A stretch of 64,000 nt of DNA from positions 124,001 to 188,000 of the forward strand of contig JACCET010000007.1 of assembly GCA_013416405.1 (NCBI GenBank). Direction: 5' to 3'. Under the pieces are notes generated by a model, which saw only the letters and a list, made by a program, of their open reading frames with translations, ran no database searches and was not told the DNA's origin. The position numbers were made by a program, and so were the translations under genes. Positions 29,622 to 38,741 of the stretch are shown here, one piece after another. Position 1 is the stretch's first letter. Every line of letters begins with the position of its first letter. Origin of the DNA: Alcaligenaceae bacterium (GTDB lineage Bacteria > Pseudomonadota > Gammaproteobacteria > Burkholderiales > Burkholderiaceae_B).

Positions 29622-30170
29622 ATGAAAACAGTAGGCGATAAGCTAGACCCTTTCAAAGTAGCAGGCGTCAAGCCCGGCTTTAATCAGCCCGAGGAAAACG
29701 GCGTATCGGCTTTCGAAGAGATCACCGAAAGCTCCTTTCCCGGCAAATGGAAAATCATCTACTTTTATCCCAAAGACTTCAGCTATGTATGCCCAACCGA
29801 AATCGTCGGCTTCAACAATCTGGCCCAGGACTTTGAAGACCGGGATACCATCCTGATGGGCGGCTCGGTCGACAACGAGCACGTCAAGCTGGCCTGGCGC
29901 CGCGAGCACTCCGAGCTGAACAAACTCAGCCATTATCAATTTGGGGACACGGCGGGAGCCTTGATCGACCAATTGGGCATACGCGAAAAACATGAAGGCG
30001 TGGCGTTGCGGGCAACCTTTATCGTCGACCCCGACAACATCATCCAGCACGTGTCGGTGAACAGCATGAATGTAGGTCGCAACCCTGCAGAAGTACTGCG
30101 CGTGCTTGATGCGCTGCAAACTGAAGAATTGTGTCCATGCAATCGCGCGGTGGGCGGCGACACTCTTTGA
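29622..30170 (+). CDS. AhpC/TSA-family 2-Cys peroxiredoxin
   Basis: Thiol peroxidase that reduces hydrogen peroxide and organic peroxides. The 182-residue protein has the peroxidatic Cys57 in DFSYVCPTE and a C-terminal CxC pair (C171 and C173, ELCPCNR). This tail and the N-terminal VGDKLDPFKV match the AhpC type best known from actinobacteria, which is reduced by AhpD or thioredoxin, rather than the enterobacterial AhpC that works with AhpF. Neither ahpD nor ahpF is adjacent. It starts 22 bases behind risS with an ATG preceded by GGAG, so it may be cotranscribed with risAS. It is convergent with ispF. Confidence 0.92.
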   Translation: MKTVGDKLDPFKVAGVKPGFNQPEENGVSAFEEITESSFPGKWKIIYFYPKDFSYVCPTEIVGFNNLAQDFEDRDTILMGGSVDNEHVKLAWRREHSELNKLSHYQFGDTAGALIDQLGIREKHEGVALRATFIVDPDNIIQHVSVNSMNVGRNPAEVLRVLDALQTEELCPCNRAVGGDTL

Positions 30171-30207
30171 TAACCCCGACCACAAGCGGAGGCGTGACTT
30201 TGTGCCG

Positions 30208-30696
30208 CTACGCCGTCAACAAGACCACCACGGTGGCGGCAATACCCTCTTTGCGGCCAAGATGACCCAGCCCCTCATTGGTCTTGGCCTTGATGTTGAC
30301 GTCTTGCGGCCTGATGCCCAGGTCTTGCGCAATATTTTCCGCCATTGCCGCCACATGCGGCCCCATCTTGGGCGCCTGGGCATGTATCGTCGCATCCACA
30401 TTCACGACTGACCATCCCGCGCCCGCCACCTTGCCCATTGCAGCCTGCAACAACATTCTGCTATCGGCAGCTTTATAGGTCGGGTCGGTATCGGGAAAAT
30501 GTCGGCCGATATCGCCCAACCCTGCCCCGCCCAATATGGCGTCAGTCACGGCATGCAACAGGACATCGGCATCGGAATGACCCATCAGGCCATGCGTGTG
30601 CGCAATCGTCACGCCGCCTATGATGAGTGGACGGCCCTCTACCAACGCGTGCACATCAAACCCCTGCCCAACCCTTAGCGAAAAACTCATTACCAT
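30208..30696 (-). CDS. ispF: IspF, 2-C-methyl-D-erythritol 2,4-cyclodiphosphate synthase
   Basis: Fifth step of the MEP pathway to isoprenoid precursors, a trimeric zinc enzyme. The 162 residues show the metal-binding GQGFDVHAL near the N-terminus, [18 protein letters not shown], the [12 protein letters not shown] loop, and the C-terminal [15 protein letters not shown]. Length and motifs are normal. It follows ispD by 15 bases on the same strand, the classic ispDF pair. The 37-base gap to the convergent peroxiredoxin gene has no obvious terminator. Confidence 0.97.
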   Translation of the reverse strand: MVMSFSLRVGQGFDVHALVEGRPLIIGGVTIAHTHGLMGHSDADVLLHAVTDAILGGAGLGDIGRHFPDTDPTYKAADSRMLLQAAMGKVAGAGWSVVNVDATIHAQAPKMGPHVAAMAENIAQDLGIRPQDVNIKAKTNEGLGHLGRKEGIAATVVVLLTA

Positions 30697-30711
30697 TCCT
30701 CTAACATTAGC

Positions 30712-31482
30712 TTAAAGCCATTTTTCCATGAGCTCGAAATCCTCGGGCCAGGTGACTTTGAAGTTGCGCACCGACCCCGGCACCAGCAACGGCGTAAAAC
30801 CGGCAGCCTCGATGGCCGACGCTTCATCAGTAAATTGCGTGCTGCAGGCCTGCAAGGCATCGGCCAATCGGTGAGCGGGAAACATCTGCGGTGTTTGCGC
30901 CAGCCAAAGCCGCTCGCGAGGCACCGATTTTTCAACCCCTGCCAGGGCCCGACCATCGTGAATCACCGCTGGAGCATCGGCATCATCAAGCGCAAGCACA
31001 CCGGCCAGCTTGACTGTATCGGCCACAGGCTGCGCCAGCAGGCCACCCGTATTCTGGCGCAGGCAAACATCAATCAAGTTACGCAAGGCGCCGGCAGGCA
31101 GGCCGGGCCGGGCCGCGTCATGCACCAGCACCCAATCGTCGGAACCCAATGCCGCATCGTGCAGCGCCGCCAGCACCGTGGCCGCGCGGCTGGGCCCACC
31201 ACAAGGACGCCATACCGTGCGCGGCAAACCGGCCAGGGCCTGCTCCACCCATCCGTCGTGCGCGGCGACCGCCACCCTGACCTGTTCGATACGTTCGTCG
31301 GCCAGCAAGGCTTTGACGGCCCAACGCAGCATGGGCTCACCCTTGAGGAGTCGATACTGCTTGGGCAGTGACTGGACGGCCAGCAGCTTGCCGCGATCAG
31401 GACCGCCCACGGCAGCCCCACCCGACTGGGCACGCGCACCGATTCCGGCAGCGGGAACAATTGCAATCAATTTTCTTGGCAT
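30712..31482 (-). CDS. ispD: IspD, MEP cytidylyltransferase
   Basis: It transfers CMP from CTP to 2-C-methyl-D-erythritol 4-phosphate, the third step of the MEP pathway. The chosen start at 31482 gives 256 residues beginning MPRKLIAIVPAAGIGAR, the nucleotide-binding opening of the family. Another ATG at 31494 would add four residues, and the frame remains open to 31662, across the mfd start, without family similarity. Other marks are KQYRLLKGEPMLRWAV, VLVHDAARPGLP and the late TDEASAIEAAGF. An insertion after ARAQSGG makes the front loop longer than in E. coli. It is divergent from mfd, whose start is only 18 bases away, so the two promoters overlap. Confidence 0.94.
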   Translation of the reverse strand: MPRKLIAIVPAAGIGARAQSGGAAVGGPDRGKLLAVQSLPKQYRLLKGEPMLRWAVKALLADERIEQVRVAVAAHDGWVEQALAGLPRTVWRPCGGPSRAATVLAALHDAALGSDDWVLVHDAARPGLPAGALRNLIDVCLRQNTGGLLAQPVADTVKLAGVLALDDADAPAVIHDGRALAGVEKSVPRERLWLAQTPQMFPAHRLADALQACSTQFTDEASAIEAAGFTPLLVPGSVRNFKVTWPEDFELMEKWL

Positions 31483-31500
31483 AAGGAAAGGCATTTTATA

Positions 31501-34500
31501 ATGATGGCCTACATGAATACAGAAACCGCTATCTCCTTGACGATTCCCACCATACCAACCGTACTGACCGCGCTGAAGCCCGGACAAAGACACGTGCAAG
31601 CCTTGCCGCCCGGCTCGGGCGACGCCTGGCTGCTGGCAGACCTGGCACGCGCAGCCAGGCAAACCATCGTGGTGCTTTGTGCCGATCCGCTTGCGGCCCA
31701 GCGGCTGGCCGACGAGGTGCTGCTTTTTGCTCCCGACCTGCGAGTACGCCAGTTACCTGACTGGGAAACCCTGCCCTACGATGGCTTTTCGCCTCATCAG
31801 GACCTGATTTCAGAACGCCTGCGCACCCTGCATGCGCTCATGCAGGAACAGGTTGATGTGCTGACCGTGCCGGTTACCACCGCATTGTATCGGCTGGCCC
31901 CTCCGGAGTTTCTGGCCGCCTACACCTTTGCTTTCCGCCAGGGCGACAAACTGGACGAAGACGGCTTGCGCAAGCAACTGACGCGGGCCAACTACACCCA
32001 TGTGACACAGGTTACCGCGCCAGGTGAGTTCTGTATACGAGGCGGCCTGATAGACCTGTTTCCCATGGGCTCGGCACTGCCCTATCGGCTGGATCTGTTC
32101 GACGACGAAATCGAATCCATACGCAGCTTTGATATCGACACCCAGCGCAGCCTGTATCCGGTCAAGGACGTTCAATTGCTGCCTGGCCGCGAGTTCCCCA
32201 TGGATGAAGCTGCGCGCAACCAGTTCCGCGCCCGGTTTCGTGAAGTGTTCGAAGGCGACCCATCGCGCGCGCTGCCCTATAAAGATATAGGCAACGGTAT
32301 TGCCTTTGCGGGTATCGAGTATTACCTGCCCCTGTTTTTCAGCGCCACGGCCACGCTGTTCGACTACCTGCCCGAGCTATCCATCACCGTCACGCTGGGC
32401 GACATCAACCAGGCCATTCAGCGCTTCGCACAAGACACGCATAGCCGTTATCAATTCCTGAAAAGCGACCGCGAGCGTCCCGTCCTGCCGCCAGACCAAC
32501 TGTTCCTGAACGAAGAAAGTCTGTTTGGCCACCTTAAATCATTCGCAAGGCTGGTACTGACCGGCGACAAGCCGCATCCCGACTTTCAAGCGGCCCCCCA
32601 AGTTGCCATCGCCCGGCGCGCCGAAGATCCGCTTGCCAGCTTGCGCGCCTTGCTGAGCCAGGCTGGCCAACGCGTGGTCCTGTGCGCCGACTCGGCCGGA
32701 CGGCGCGAAACGCTATTGCAGATGCTGGCTGAATTCGGCATTGCTCCAGATTCGGGCAGTGAAACACTGCAGGACTTCCTCAGCGCAGACAACAGCTGCC
32801 ACTTCGCCCTTATCGTCGCGCCACTGAGCAACGGCTTCAGCATTACAGGACAAGGGCTGGTCCTGATCACGGAAAATGATCTTTATCCCACCCAGGCACG
32901 CACCCTGCGCCGAGGCAAGCGCACGCAAGAACAAAGCAGCGATGTCGAAGCCATGGTGCGCGACCTGTCGGAGCTGCGCGAAGGCGACCCGGTAGTTCAC
33001 GCCCAGCACGGCATAGGCCGCTACTGCGGCCTGATAGAAATGGACTTGGGCGAGGGCCAGATGGAATTCCTGCACCTGGAATACGCCAACGGCAGCACAC
33101 TTTACGTACCCGTGGCCCAACTGCATGTCATTGCCCGCTATAGCGGATCCGACCCCGAACACGCCCCGCTGCACCAATTGGGTTCGGGCCAATGGGACAA
33201 GGCACGTCGCAAGGCGGCCAAACAGGTACGCGACGCCGCGGCCGAACTGCTCGCCCTGTACGCCCAGCGCGCAGCGCGCGAAGGCTACCGCTTCCAGCTT
33301 TCACCCAACGACTACCAGGCCTTCTCCGAAGGATTCGGATTTGAAGAAACACCCGATCAGGCCGCGGCCATCGACGCTGTCATCGGAGACATGACATCCG
33401 GCCGTCCCATGGACAGGCTCGTTTGCGGCGATGTGGGCTTCGGCAAGACCGAAGTGGCCTTGCGCGCGGCATTCCTGGCCGTCATGAACGGCAAACAGGT
33501 AGCCCTGCTGTGCCCCACCACCCTGCTGGCCGAACAGCACGCACAAACCTTTGCCGACCGGTTTGCCGACTGGCCGGTCAAGATCGTCGAGCTGTCGCGC
33601 TTCAGATCTGCCAAAGAAGTCGCCGCCGCCATCAAAGGCCTGAATGAAGGGCAGGTGGATATCGTCATCGGCACCCACAAAATACTATCCAAGGACGTGA
33701 AATTCAAACAGCTGGGACTGGTCATCATCGACGAAGAACACCGTTTTGGCGTCCGGCAGAAAGAAGTACTGAAAACCCTGCGCGCAGAAGTCGACGTGCT
33801 CACATTGACGGCCACGCCCATCCCACGCACGCTGGGCATGTCACTGGAAGGCATACGCGATTTCTCCGTGATCGCCACGGCGCCGCAGAAGCGGCTGGCC
33901 ATCAAGACATTCGTACGCCGCGAAGACAACAGCACCATACGCGAAGCCCTGCTGCGCGAACTCAAGCGCGGCGGCCAGGTTTATTTCCTGCACAACGAAG
34001 TCGACACCATACACAACCGCCGCGCACGCCTGGAAGAGCTGGTGCCCGAAGCCCGTATTGCCGTGGCCCACGGGCAGATGCCTGAGCGCGAGCTGGAAGA
34101 GGTCATGAAAGGCTTCTACCAGCAACGATACAACGTACTCTTGTGTACAACCATTATCGAAACCGGCATTGATGTGCCCACGGCGAATACGATAGTCATT
34201 CATCGCGCCGACCGCCTGGGCCTGGCCCAGCTGCATCAGTTGCGCGGCCGCGTCGGACGCTCGCATCACCAGGCCTACGCCTACCTGATGACGCCGGGCG
34301 AGGACGCCATGACGTCCAATGCCAAGAAGCGTCTGGAGGCCATACAAGCCATGGAAGAGCTAGGCGCGGGCTTCTTCCTGGCCATGCATGACCTGGAGAT
34401 CCGGGGCACTGGCGAAGTACTGGGAGAATCGCAGTCGGGCAATATCCACGAAATCGGCTTTTCCATGTATTCCGAAATGCTCAATGCAGCGGTGCGGGCG

Positions 34501-34977
34501 CTCAAATCGGGCGAAGAGCCAGATCTGGATTCGCCTTTCTCATCATTGTGCGAAGTCAACCTGCACGCTTCCGCCCTGCTGCCCTCGGACTATTGTCCAG
34601 ATGTGCACGCCAGGCTGGGCATGTATAAAAAGCTGTCGCACGCCAAGCATGAAGACGATTTGATTCATATCCAGGAAGAGCTGATCGACCGCTATGGCAA
34701 GTTGCCCGAAGCTGCGCAAACGCTGCTGGCCACCCACCGTCTGCGGCTCAATGCTGAACCACTGGGCATCAACAAGATAGACGCCAGCGAAGCACAGGCC
34801 TTGATACAGTTCTCGGCCAAGCCCAATGTGGATCCCTTGCGCATTATCCAACTGATTCAGACGCGGCGCGATGTGAAGCTGGCCGGTCAGGACAAGTTGA
34901 AAGTGGAGATCAAGCAGGGCCAGCAGGTGTCCGCCCGCATTGATGCGGTACGCAATGTGTTGCGGGCACTGGTATAG
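31501..34977 (+). CDS. mfd: Mfd, transcription-repair coupling factor
   Basis: ATP-dependent translocase that removes RNA polymerase stalled at lesions and recruits UvrA. The 1158 residues hold the UvrB-like N-terminal module (LPDWETLPYDGFSPHQDLIS; GEFCIRGGLIDLFP), the RNA-polymerase-interaction domain (DPVVHAQHGIGRYCGL), the RecG-like helicase with Walker A GDVGFGKTE and DEEH box (IIDEEHRFGVRQK), motif VI HQLRGRVGRS, and the C-terminal D7 domain. Possible starts are ATGs at 31501, 31504 and 31513; AGGAAAGG at 31484-31491 favours the first. Family and length are normal. Confidence 0.97.
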   Translation: MMAYMNTETAISLTIPTIPTVLTALKPGQRHVQALPPGSGDAWLLADLARAARQTIVVLCADPLAAQRLADEVLLFAPDLRVRQLPDWETLPYDGFSPHQDLISERLRTLHALMQEQVDVLTVPVTTALYRLAPPEFLAAYTFAFRQGDKLDEDGLRKQLTRANYTHVTQVTAPGEFCIRGGLIDLFPMGSALPYRLDLFDDEIESIRSFDIDTQRSLYPVKDVQLLPGREFPMDEAARNQFRARFREVFEGDPSRALPYKDIGNGIAFAGIEYYLPLFFSATATLFDYLPELSITVTLGDINQAIQRFAQDTHSRYQFLKSDRERPVLPPDQLFLNEESLFGHLKSFARLVLTGDKPHPDFQAAPQVAIARRAEDPLASLRALLSQAGQRVVLCADSAGRRETLLQMLAEFGIAPDSGSETLQDFLSADNSCHFALIVAPLSNGFSITGQGLVLITENDLYPTQARTLRRGKRTQEQSSDVEAMVRDLSELREGDPVVHAQHGIGRYCGLIEMDLGEGQMEFLHLEYANGSTLYVPVAQLHVIARYSGSDPEHAPLHQLGSGQWDKARRKAAKQVRDAAAELLALYAQRAAREGYRFQLSPNDYQAFSEGFGFEETPDQAAAIDAVIGDMTSGRPMDRLVCGDVGFGKTEVALRAAFLAVMNGKQVALLCPTTLLAEQHAQTFADRFADWPVKIVELSRFRSAKEVAAAIKGLNEGQVDIVIGTHKILSKDVKFKQLGLVIIDEEHRFGVRQKEVLKTLRAEVDVLTLTATPIPRTLGMSLEGIRDFSVIATAPQKRLAIKTFVRREDNSTIREALLRELKRGGQVYFLHNEVDTIHNRRARLEELVPEARIAVAHGQMPERELEEVMKGFYQQRYNVLLCTTIIETGIDVPTANTIVIHRADRLGLAQLHQLRGRVGRSHHQAYAYLMTPGEDAMTSNAKKRLEAIQAMEELGAGFFLAMHDLEIRGTGEVLGESQSGNIHEIGFSMYSEMLNAAVRALKSGEEPDLDSPFSSLCEVNLHASALLPSDYCPDVHARLGMYKKLSHAKHEDDLIHIQEELIDRYGKLPEAAQTLLATHRLRLNAEPLGINKIDASEAQALIQFSAKPNVDPLRIIQLIQTRRDVKLAGQDKLKVEIKQGQQVSARIDAVRNVLRALV

Positions 34978-35000
34978 TTTTCATTACACACCGAAGGACG

Positions 35001-35948
35001 TCAGTTAACCCGCCACAGATTATTCAATCGAGTCAGTAGTGGTTGTGATAACGACAGCGTTACCGACTCAAGTATTTCCTCGAGTTGGGCCTGACTGGTG
35101 GCACTGGCGATAGGGGCGGTGACGCCGGGACGGCTCAGCAACCAGGCCAACGCCACCTGGGCAGGACGGACGGACAGCTCGTCGGATACCGCCAGCAGTT
35201 CTTGCAATAATCGCTGGCCCCGCTCGCTGAAATAGCCTTGCAGAAAGCGCGCTCGGGGACTGTCCTTCACATCTTCCAGGCTGCGATATTTGCCAGTCAG
35301 AAAGCCGCTGGCAAGCGAGAAGTAACTGACCACACCGATCTCCTGCTCTTGCACCAGTGTTGCCAGGCCCGACTCGAAGTCTTCTCGGTCATGCAGATTG
35401 TACAGCGGCTGTATAACCTCATAACGGGCCAGCCCCTGCTCTTGTGACACCGCCAGTGCCTGACGCAAACGCTCGGCGGAATAATTCGAAGCACCCAGCG
35501 CACGCACCTTGCCCGCCTTGATCAATTTATCGAAGACGGTCAGGGTTTCCTCCAGCGGTACCTCCTCATCGTCAATGTGCGCGAAAAAGACATCCACATA
35601 ATCGGTGCCGAGGCGTTTCAGGGAATCATTAAGGGCTGCCTCGATATTGGCTGCGGACAGGCCTTTGCGCTGCTCCAACATGCCCACTTTGGTCATCAGC
35701 ACGATATCGTCGCGCCGCCCGCGCCGGGCCAACCACTGGCCCAGCACCCTTTCGGACTCCCCGCCACTGTGACCGGTAACCCAGGCCGAATAGACATCAG
35801 CCGTGTCGATGGTATTGAAGCCCCGCTCGACGAACCGATCCAGCAGCTCGAAGGAGCGCGCCTGATCGGCAGTCCAGCCGAAGACATTGCCACCAAAGAC
35901 AATGGGGGCAATATCGACGCCCGAACGGCCCAACGTACGTTTTTTCAT
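35001..35948 (-). CDS. aldo/keto reductase
   Basis: NADPH-dependent oxidoreductase with a TIM-barrel fold. The 315-residue protein has the catalytic tetrad candidates in NTIDTADVYSAW (Asp, Tyr), LMTKVGML (Lys) and VFFAHIDDEE (His), and cofactor-phosphate residues near PIASATSQAQLEE. It belongs to the general-stress/YhdN-like group of aldo/keto reductases rather than to sugar reductases. Physiological substrate unknown. It is the last gene of a minus-strand operon headed by a TetR gene. Its stop is 23 bases from the mfd stop, convergent. Confidence 0.9.
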   Translation of the reverse strand: MKKRTLGRSGVDIAPIVFGGNVFGWTADQARSFELLDRFVERGFNTIDTADVYSAWVTGHSGGESERVLGQWLARRGRRDDIVLMTKVGMLEQRKGLSAANIEAALNDSLKRLGTDYVDVFFAHIDDEEVPLEETLTVFDKLIKAGKVRALGASNYSAERLRQALAVSQEQGLARYEVIQPLYNLHDREDFESGLATLVQEQEIGVVSYFSLASGFLTGKYRSLEDVKDSPRARFLQGYFSERGQRLLQELLAVSDELSVRPAQVALAWLLSRPGVTAPIASATSQAQLEEILESVTLSLSQPLLTRLNNLWRVN

Positions 35949-35992
35949 GATCAGATATCCTTTAGTTGCATTAATGAGTGTTCGGCGAACGC

Positions 35993-36973
35993 TTACTTCA
36001 TTGCCTGGGCAATCAGCTCGACCGAACGCAGTCGCGCCTGGTGATCGTACACGTCAGAGACGATCATCAACTCGTCGACGCCTGTTTCGGCAATGAACGC
36101 TTGCAGCCCTGTGTTCACAGTATCTGCGGAGCCGATCACCGAACGCGCCAGCATTTGCATGGCCTGTGTCCGAGCATTCGGCGACCAGTAGGTTTCGATA
36201 TCATCGATGGGCGGTTTGCTCAGGCCACGACGTCCGCTGACGAGATCAGCGAAGGACATCTGCTGGGTAGTCGCAAGCCGCTTGGCCTCGGTGTCGGTAT
36301 CGGCGGCGATGACGTTGATGCCGGCCACCGCGTAGGGCCGGTCGAGTTGTGCCGATGGCTTGAAGCGGCTGCGGTAGATTTCCAGCGCCGGCATCAGCAT
36401 GTCGGGCGCAAAATGCGAAGCGAAGGCATAAGGCAGGCCGAATTCGGCCGCCAGCGCCGCTCCGAAATTGCTCGATCCCAATATCCACAGCGGCACGTTG
36501 GTTCCGGCGGCCGGAACGGCGACGATGTGCTGATCGGGGCTCGCAGGAGCAAGAAAAGCCTGAAGCTCCAGCACATCCTGCGGAAACTGATCCGAGGCGG
36601 CGGGCGAGCGCCGCATCGCACGCACCGCGATCTGGTCTGTGCCCGGCGCGCGGCCAAGCCCAAGATCGATTCGGCCGGGATAGAGCCGTTCCAGCGTGCC
36701 AAATTGCTCGGCGATGATATAGGGCGCGTGGTTGGGTAGCATAATGCCGCCGGCACCTACCCGAATCGTCTTCGTACCACCGGCCATATGCGCGATGACA
36801 ATCGAGGTGGCGGCACTAGCGATGCCCGCCATATTATGATGTTCTGCCACCCAGATGCGCTGATAGCCGCATTGCTCAGCATGCAAGGCAAGATCCCGCG
36901 CATTGTTGAGGGCCGCCCCGGCGTCCGTGTCGTGGGTAACACGAACCAGTTCAAGAATTGAAAGCGCGGTCAT
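35993..36973 (-). CDS. LLM-class flavin-dependent oxidoreductase (MsnO8-like)
   Basis: Luciferase-like monooxygenase family protein that uses reduced FMN. It has 326 residues. The opening LSILELVRVTHD with LHAEQCGYQRIWVAEHHNM, then GGIMLPNHAPYIIAEQFGTL and YPGRIDLGLGRAPGTD, place it in the MsnO8/YhbW-like subgroup. The FMN-binding GSSNFGAALAAEFGLPYAFA is present. The gene starts inside the stop of the short remnant gene upstream (ATGA overlap) and precedes the aldo/keto reductase gene by 44 bases. Substrate unknown; relatives act on small xenobiotics or aldehydes. Confidence 0.9.
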   Translation of the reverse strand: MTALSILELVRVTHDTDAGAALNNARDLALHAEQCGYQRIWVAEHHNMAGIASAATSIVIAHMAGGTKTIRVGAGGIMLPNHAPYIIAEQFGTLERLYPGRIDLGLGRAPGTDQIAVRAMRRSPAASDQFPQDVLELQAFLAPASPDQHIVAVPAAGTNVPLWILGSSNFGAALAAEFGLPYAFASHFAPDMLMPALEIYRSRFKPSAQLDRPYAVAGINVIAADTDTEAKRLATTQQMSFADLVSGRRGLSKPPIDDIETYWSPNARTQAMQMLARSVIGSADTVNTGLQAFIAETGVDELMIVSDVYDHQARLRSVELIAQAMK

Positions 36974-37107
36974 TGCGGCGCACTCCCGTCAGCAAAATGC
37001 TCGATAGCCGCTATCGTCTCGTGCAGCGCGAGAACATGGGTCGTGGCAGCCCAGTGAATACCAGGGTTAAGACCAATGAATCCAACTCGGATTGGCTTGT
37101 CACTCAT
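36970..37107 (-). pseudogene. in-frame deletion remnant of a Gfo/Idh/MocA oxidoreductase gene
   Basis: An open frame of 45 codons. Its first 25 residues (KPIRVGFIGLNPGIHWAATT) are the Rossmann-fold start of a Gfo/Idh/MocA-type dehydrogenase, normally 330-390 residues long. The last 18 (ALHETIAAIEHFADG) look like the C-terminal helix of the same family. The middle, about 300 residues, is absent, yet the frame is kept and both ends still overlap their neighbours (8 bases with tetR, 4 with the LLM gene). I therefore read it as an internal deletion within a tightly coupled operon that left translation of the downstream genes intact. It cannot be an active enzyme. A genuine small protein is possible but less likely. 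Confidence 0.6.
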
Positions 37108-37744
37108 GAGGTGCTCCAGTTTTTTGATTGAATCGGGGCGGCACGGCCATATCTTTCGCCGTGCCGCGCGTGAGATAACCAAGAGCCAGGATCTCGTCGA
37201 TCAGCTCCGGGGTTGTGCCATATTCGCCAGCCTTGTCGTGGACAAAGGCCGAGCCCAGTGCGCTCAGGAACAGCGCGGGCGCGGAAACCGACTGCTTGGC
37301 TGCGCCTTCAGCTTGTGCGCGTGAGAGAAATACGCCGGTTATTGCAACGAGTGCCTGGCAGGTGACCGCCAAAGGCGATGCCTGGGCTTTGAAGGCGTCT
37401 ACGAACGGTTGTGGCAGTCCGTTGAAGGCACTGAGATAGTCCTTGAGCGCTACCATCCAGGCTCGAAGCGCATTCTGTGCGCATGGCATCGCTAAGGCTT
37501 CGTCACGGCGGGACAGGAGAACCTCCTGCCGTTCGTGCAGCACCTCGCACAGCAGGTGTTCGCGCGTAGGGAAATGGCGATAGAGCGTGCCGGGTCCGAC
37601 CCCTGCATTCCGGGAAATCTCGTCCAGGGAAGTGTTCACGCCATAGGCGGCAAAGTGCCGCGCAGCTGTCTTAAGGATGTTGTCGCGATTTCGCCGCGCA
37701 TCCGCACGCAGTGCACCCCTTTCTTCGGATGGATTTGTGATCAT
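37100..37744 (-). CDS. TetR-family transcriptional regulator
   Basis: Repressor of 214 residues with an N-terminal helix-turn-helix (ILKTAARHFAAYGVNTSLDE; ISRNAGVGPGTLYRHFPTRE) and a C-terminal ligand-binding domain of the type seen in TetR_C SbtR-like proteins. It is the first gene of a minus-strand operon running through the remnant gene, the LLM oxidoreductase and the aldo/keto reductase, with overlapping or short junctions throughout. A perfect palindrome 35 bases before its start (37779-37817) is a likely operator. The expected inducer would be a substrate of the downstream oxidoreductases, perhaps a reactive aldehyde or xenobiotic; this is inference. Confidence 0.9.
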   Translation of the reverse strand: MITNPSEERGALRADARRNRDNILKTAARHFAAYGVNTSLDEISRNAGVGPGTLYRHFPTREHLLCEVLHERQEVLLSRRDEALAMPCAQNALRAWMVALKDYLSAFNGLPQPFVDAFKAQASPLAVTCQALVAITGVFLSRAQAEGAAKQSVSAPALFLSALGSAFVHDKAGEYGTTPELIDEILALGYLTRGTAKDMAVPPRFNQKTGAPHE

Positions 37745-37778
37745 CGATAGATCCCTTTCGACACCCCCGACAGGTGAA

Positions 37779-37817
37779 TGGAGGCGATCTCCGCATATTA
37801 ACCGGAGATCGCCTCCA
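37779..37817. promoter_or_regulatory. perfect palindrome upstream of tetR, probable operator
   Basis: TGGAGGCGATCTCCG (37779-37793) and CGGAGATCGCCTCCA (37803-37817) are perfect complements over 15 bases around a nine-base spacer. Each arm is itself a small inverted repeat of the form GGAG-N5-CTCC, so the site can be read as two tandem half-palindromic boxes 24 bases apart. It lies 35 bases before the tetR start and 24 bases after the end of the upstream GNAT gene. No T-run flanks it on either side, which favours an operator over a terminator. Confidence 0.55.
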
Positions 37818-37840
37818 CTTCAACACGATGCGACTATCAC

Positions 37841-38713
37841 TTATTCTTGCGCTGGGCGCTGAAAAGTGAATTGTTTTACACGGTAGTGATATCCATACAC
37901 AGTCTGAAAGCCCAGGCGGGTGTAAAGGCGCTGCGCAGTTGTGTTGCCGCCAGTCACCTGAAGATCCGTGTGAGTAGCGCCTTGCTGTGCCGTCCATTGC
38001 AACAAGCCGTGCAACAATTGCCGCCCCAGCCCCCTGCCGCGATATGACGGATGAACCATCACTTCGTAAATTCCGGCCGCTTCAAGCTCCAGCACTACCA
38101 AGCCCCATGCGCAGGCCTTACCTTCATATTCTACGGATACATAGGCACATGGCATGACTATGGACTGCTGAATCAGACGCAGAGCGTCCTGCTGCCTTGG
38201 AGCAAGCCCGCTGGCAGCACAGTAGCCACGCAGCCACTGTTCGTTCAGTTGGGTTTCCACACGAAAGCACAAGCCCTGTGCCGGCTGCCAAGTGGCATCC
38301 TGGGCCTGCCTGGTGCGCTGCATGACCAGCGATGGCTCAATCAATTGATAACCATGCGCCTGCAGCAAAGAGTCTACCGCAGCATCTGCAAGCGGACTGA
38401 GACGAAAAATACTGGGCTGCTGCTGGCGCTTGTACCACGCCTCAATGTGCTGCAAAAGCTGCGCGTTCAGTTGGGCGCCGGGCTGCAGCGCATTGGCGGA
38501 GTTGGCACGCTTAGTGTATCCATGAGTGCTACGCAGCAACCAGCCGCCAACCATGGCACACCGCTCACCCGGCCATGCGTTGAAGCTGCGATGCTCCAGA
38601 TGCTGAACGCTGGCAGCGCCCTGGTGCAGCGAAGCGCTGTACAAAGGCAGCAATACCGCGGGGCGGCAGGTGATTATTTTTTCAGTATCTGGCAATATAT
38701 GATCAGCTGGCAT
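37841..38713 (-). CDS. GNAT-family N-acetyltransferase
   Basis: A 290-residue protein with two halves. Residues about 35-135 contain the pattern GGWLLRSTHGYTKRANSANAL, typical of a degenerate N-terminal GNAT-like domain. Residues about 150-285 hold an intact GNAT fold with the acetyl-CoA loop VMVHPSYRGRGLGRQLLHGL and the late NTTAQRLYTRLGFQTVYGY. Substrate unknown. The first 30 residues are not conserved in style and the true start may be a little downstream. The gene faces away from the small membrane-protein gene and ends just before the tetR palindrome. Confidence 0.85.
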   Translation of the reverse strand: MPADHILPDTEKIITCRPAVLLPLYSASLHQGAASVQHLEHRSFNAWPGERCAMVGGWLLRSTHGYTKRANSANALQPGAQLNAQLLQHIEAWYKRQQQPSIFRLSPLADAAVDSLLQAHGYQLIEPSLVMQRTRQAQDATWQPAQGLCFRVETQLNEQWLRGYCAASGLAPRQQDALRLIQQSIVMPCAYVSVEYEGKACAWGLVVLELEAAGIYEVMVHPSYRGRGLGRQLLHGLLQWTAQQGATHTDLQVTGGNTTAQRLYTRLGFQTVYGYHYRVKQFTFQRPAQE

Positions 38714-38741
38714 AAAAAATCAAACCAATAAGGGGAAGACA

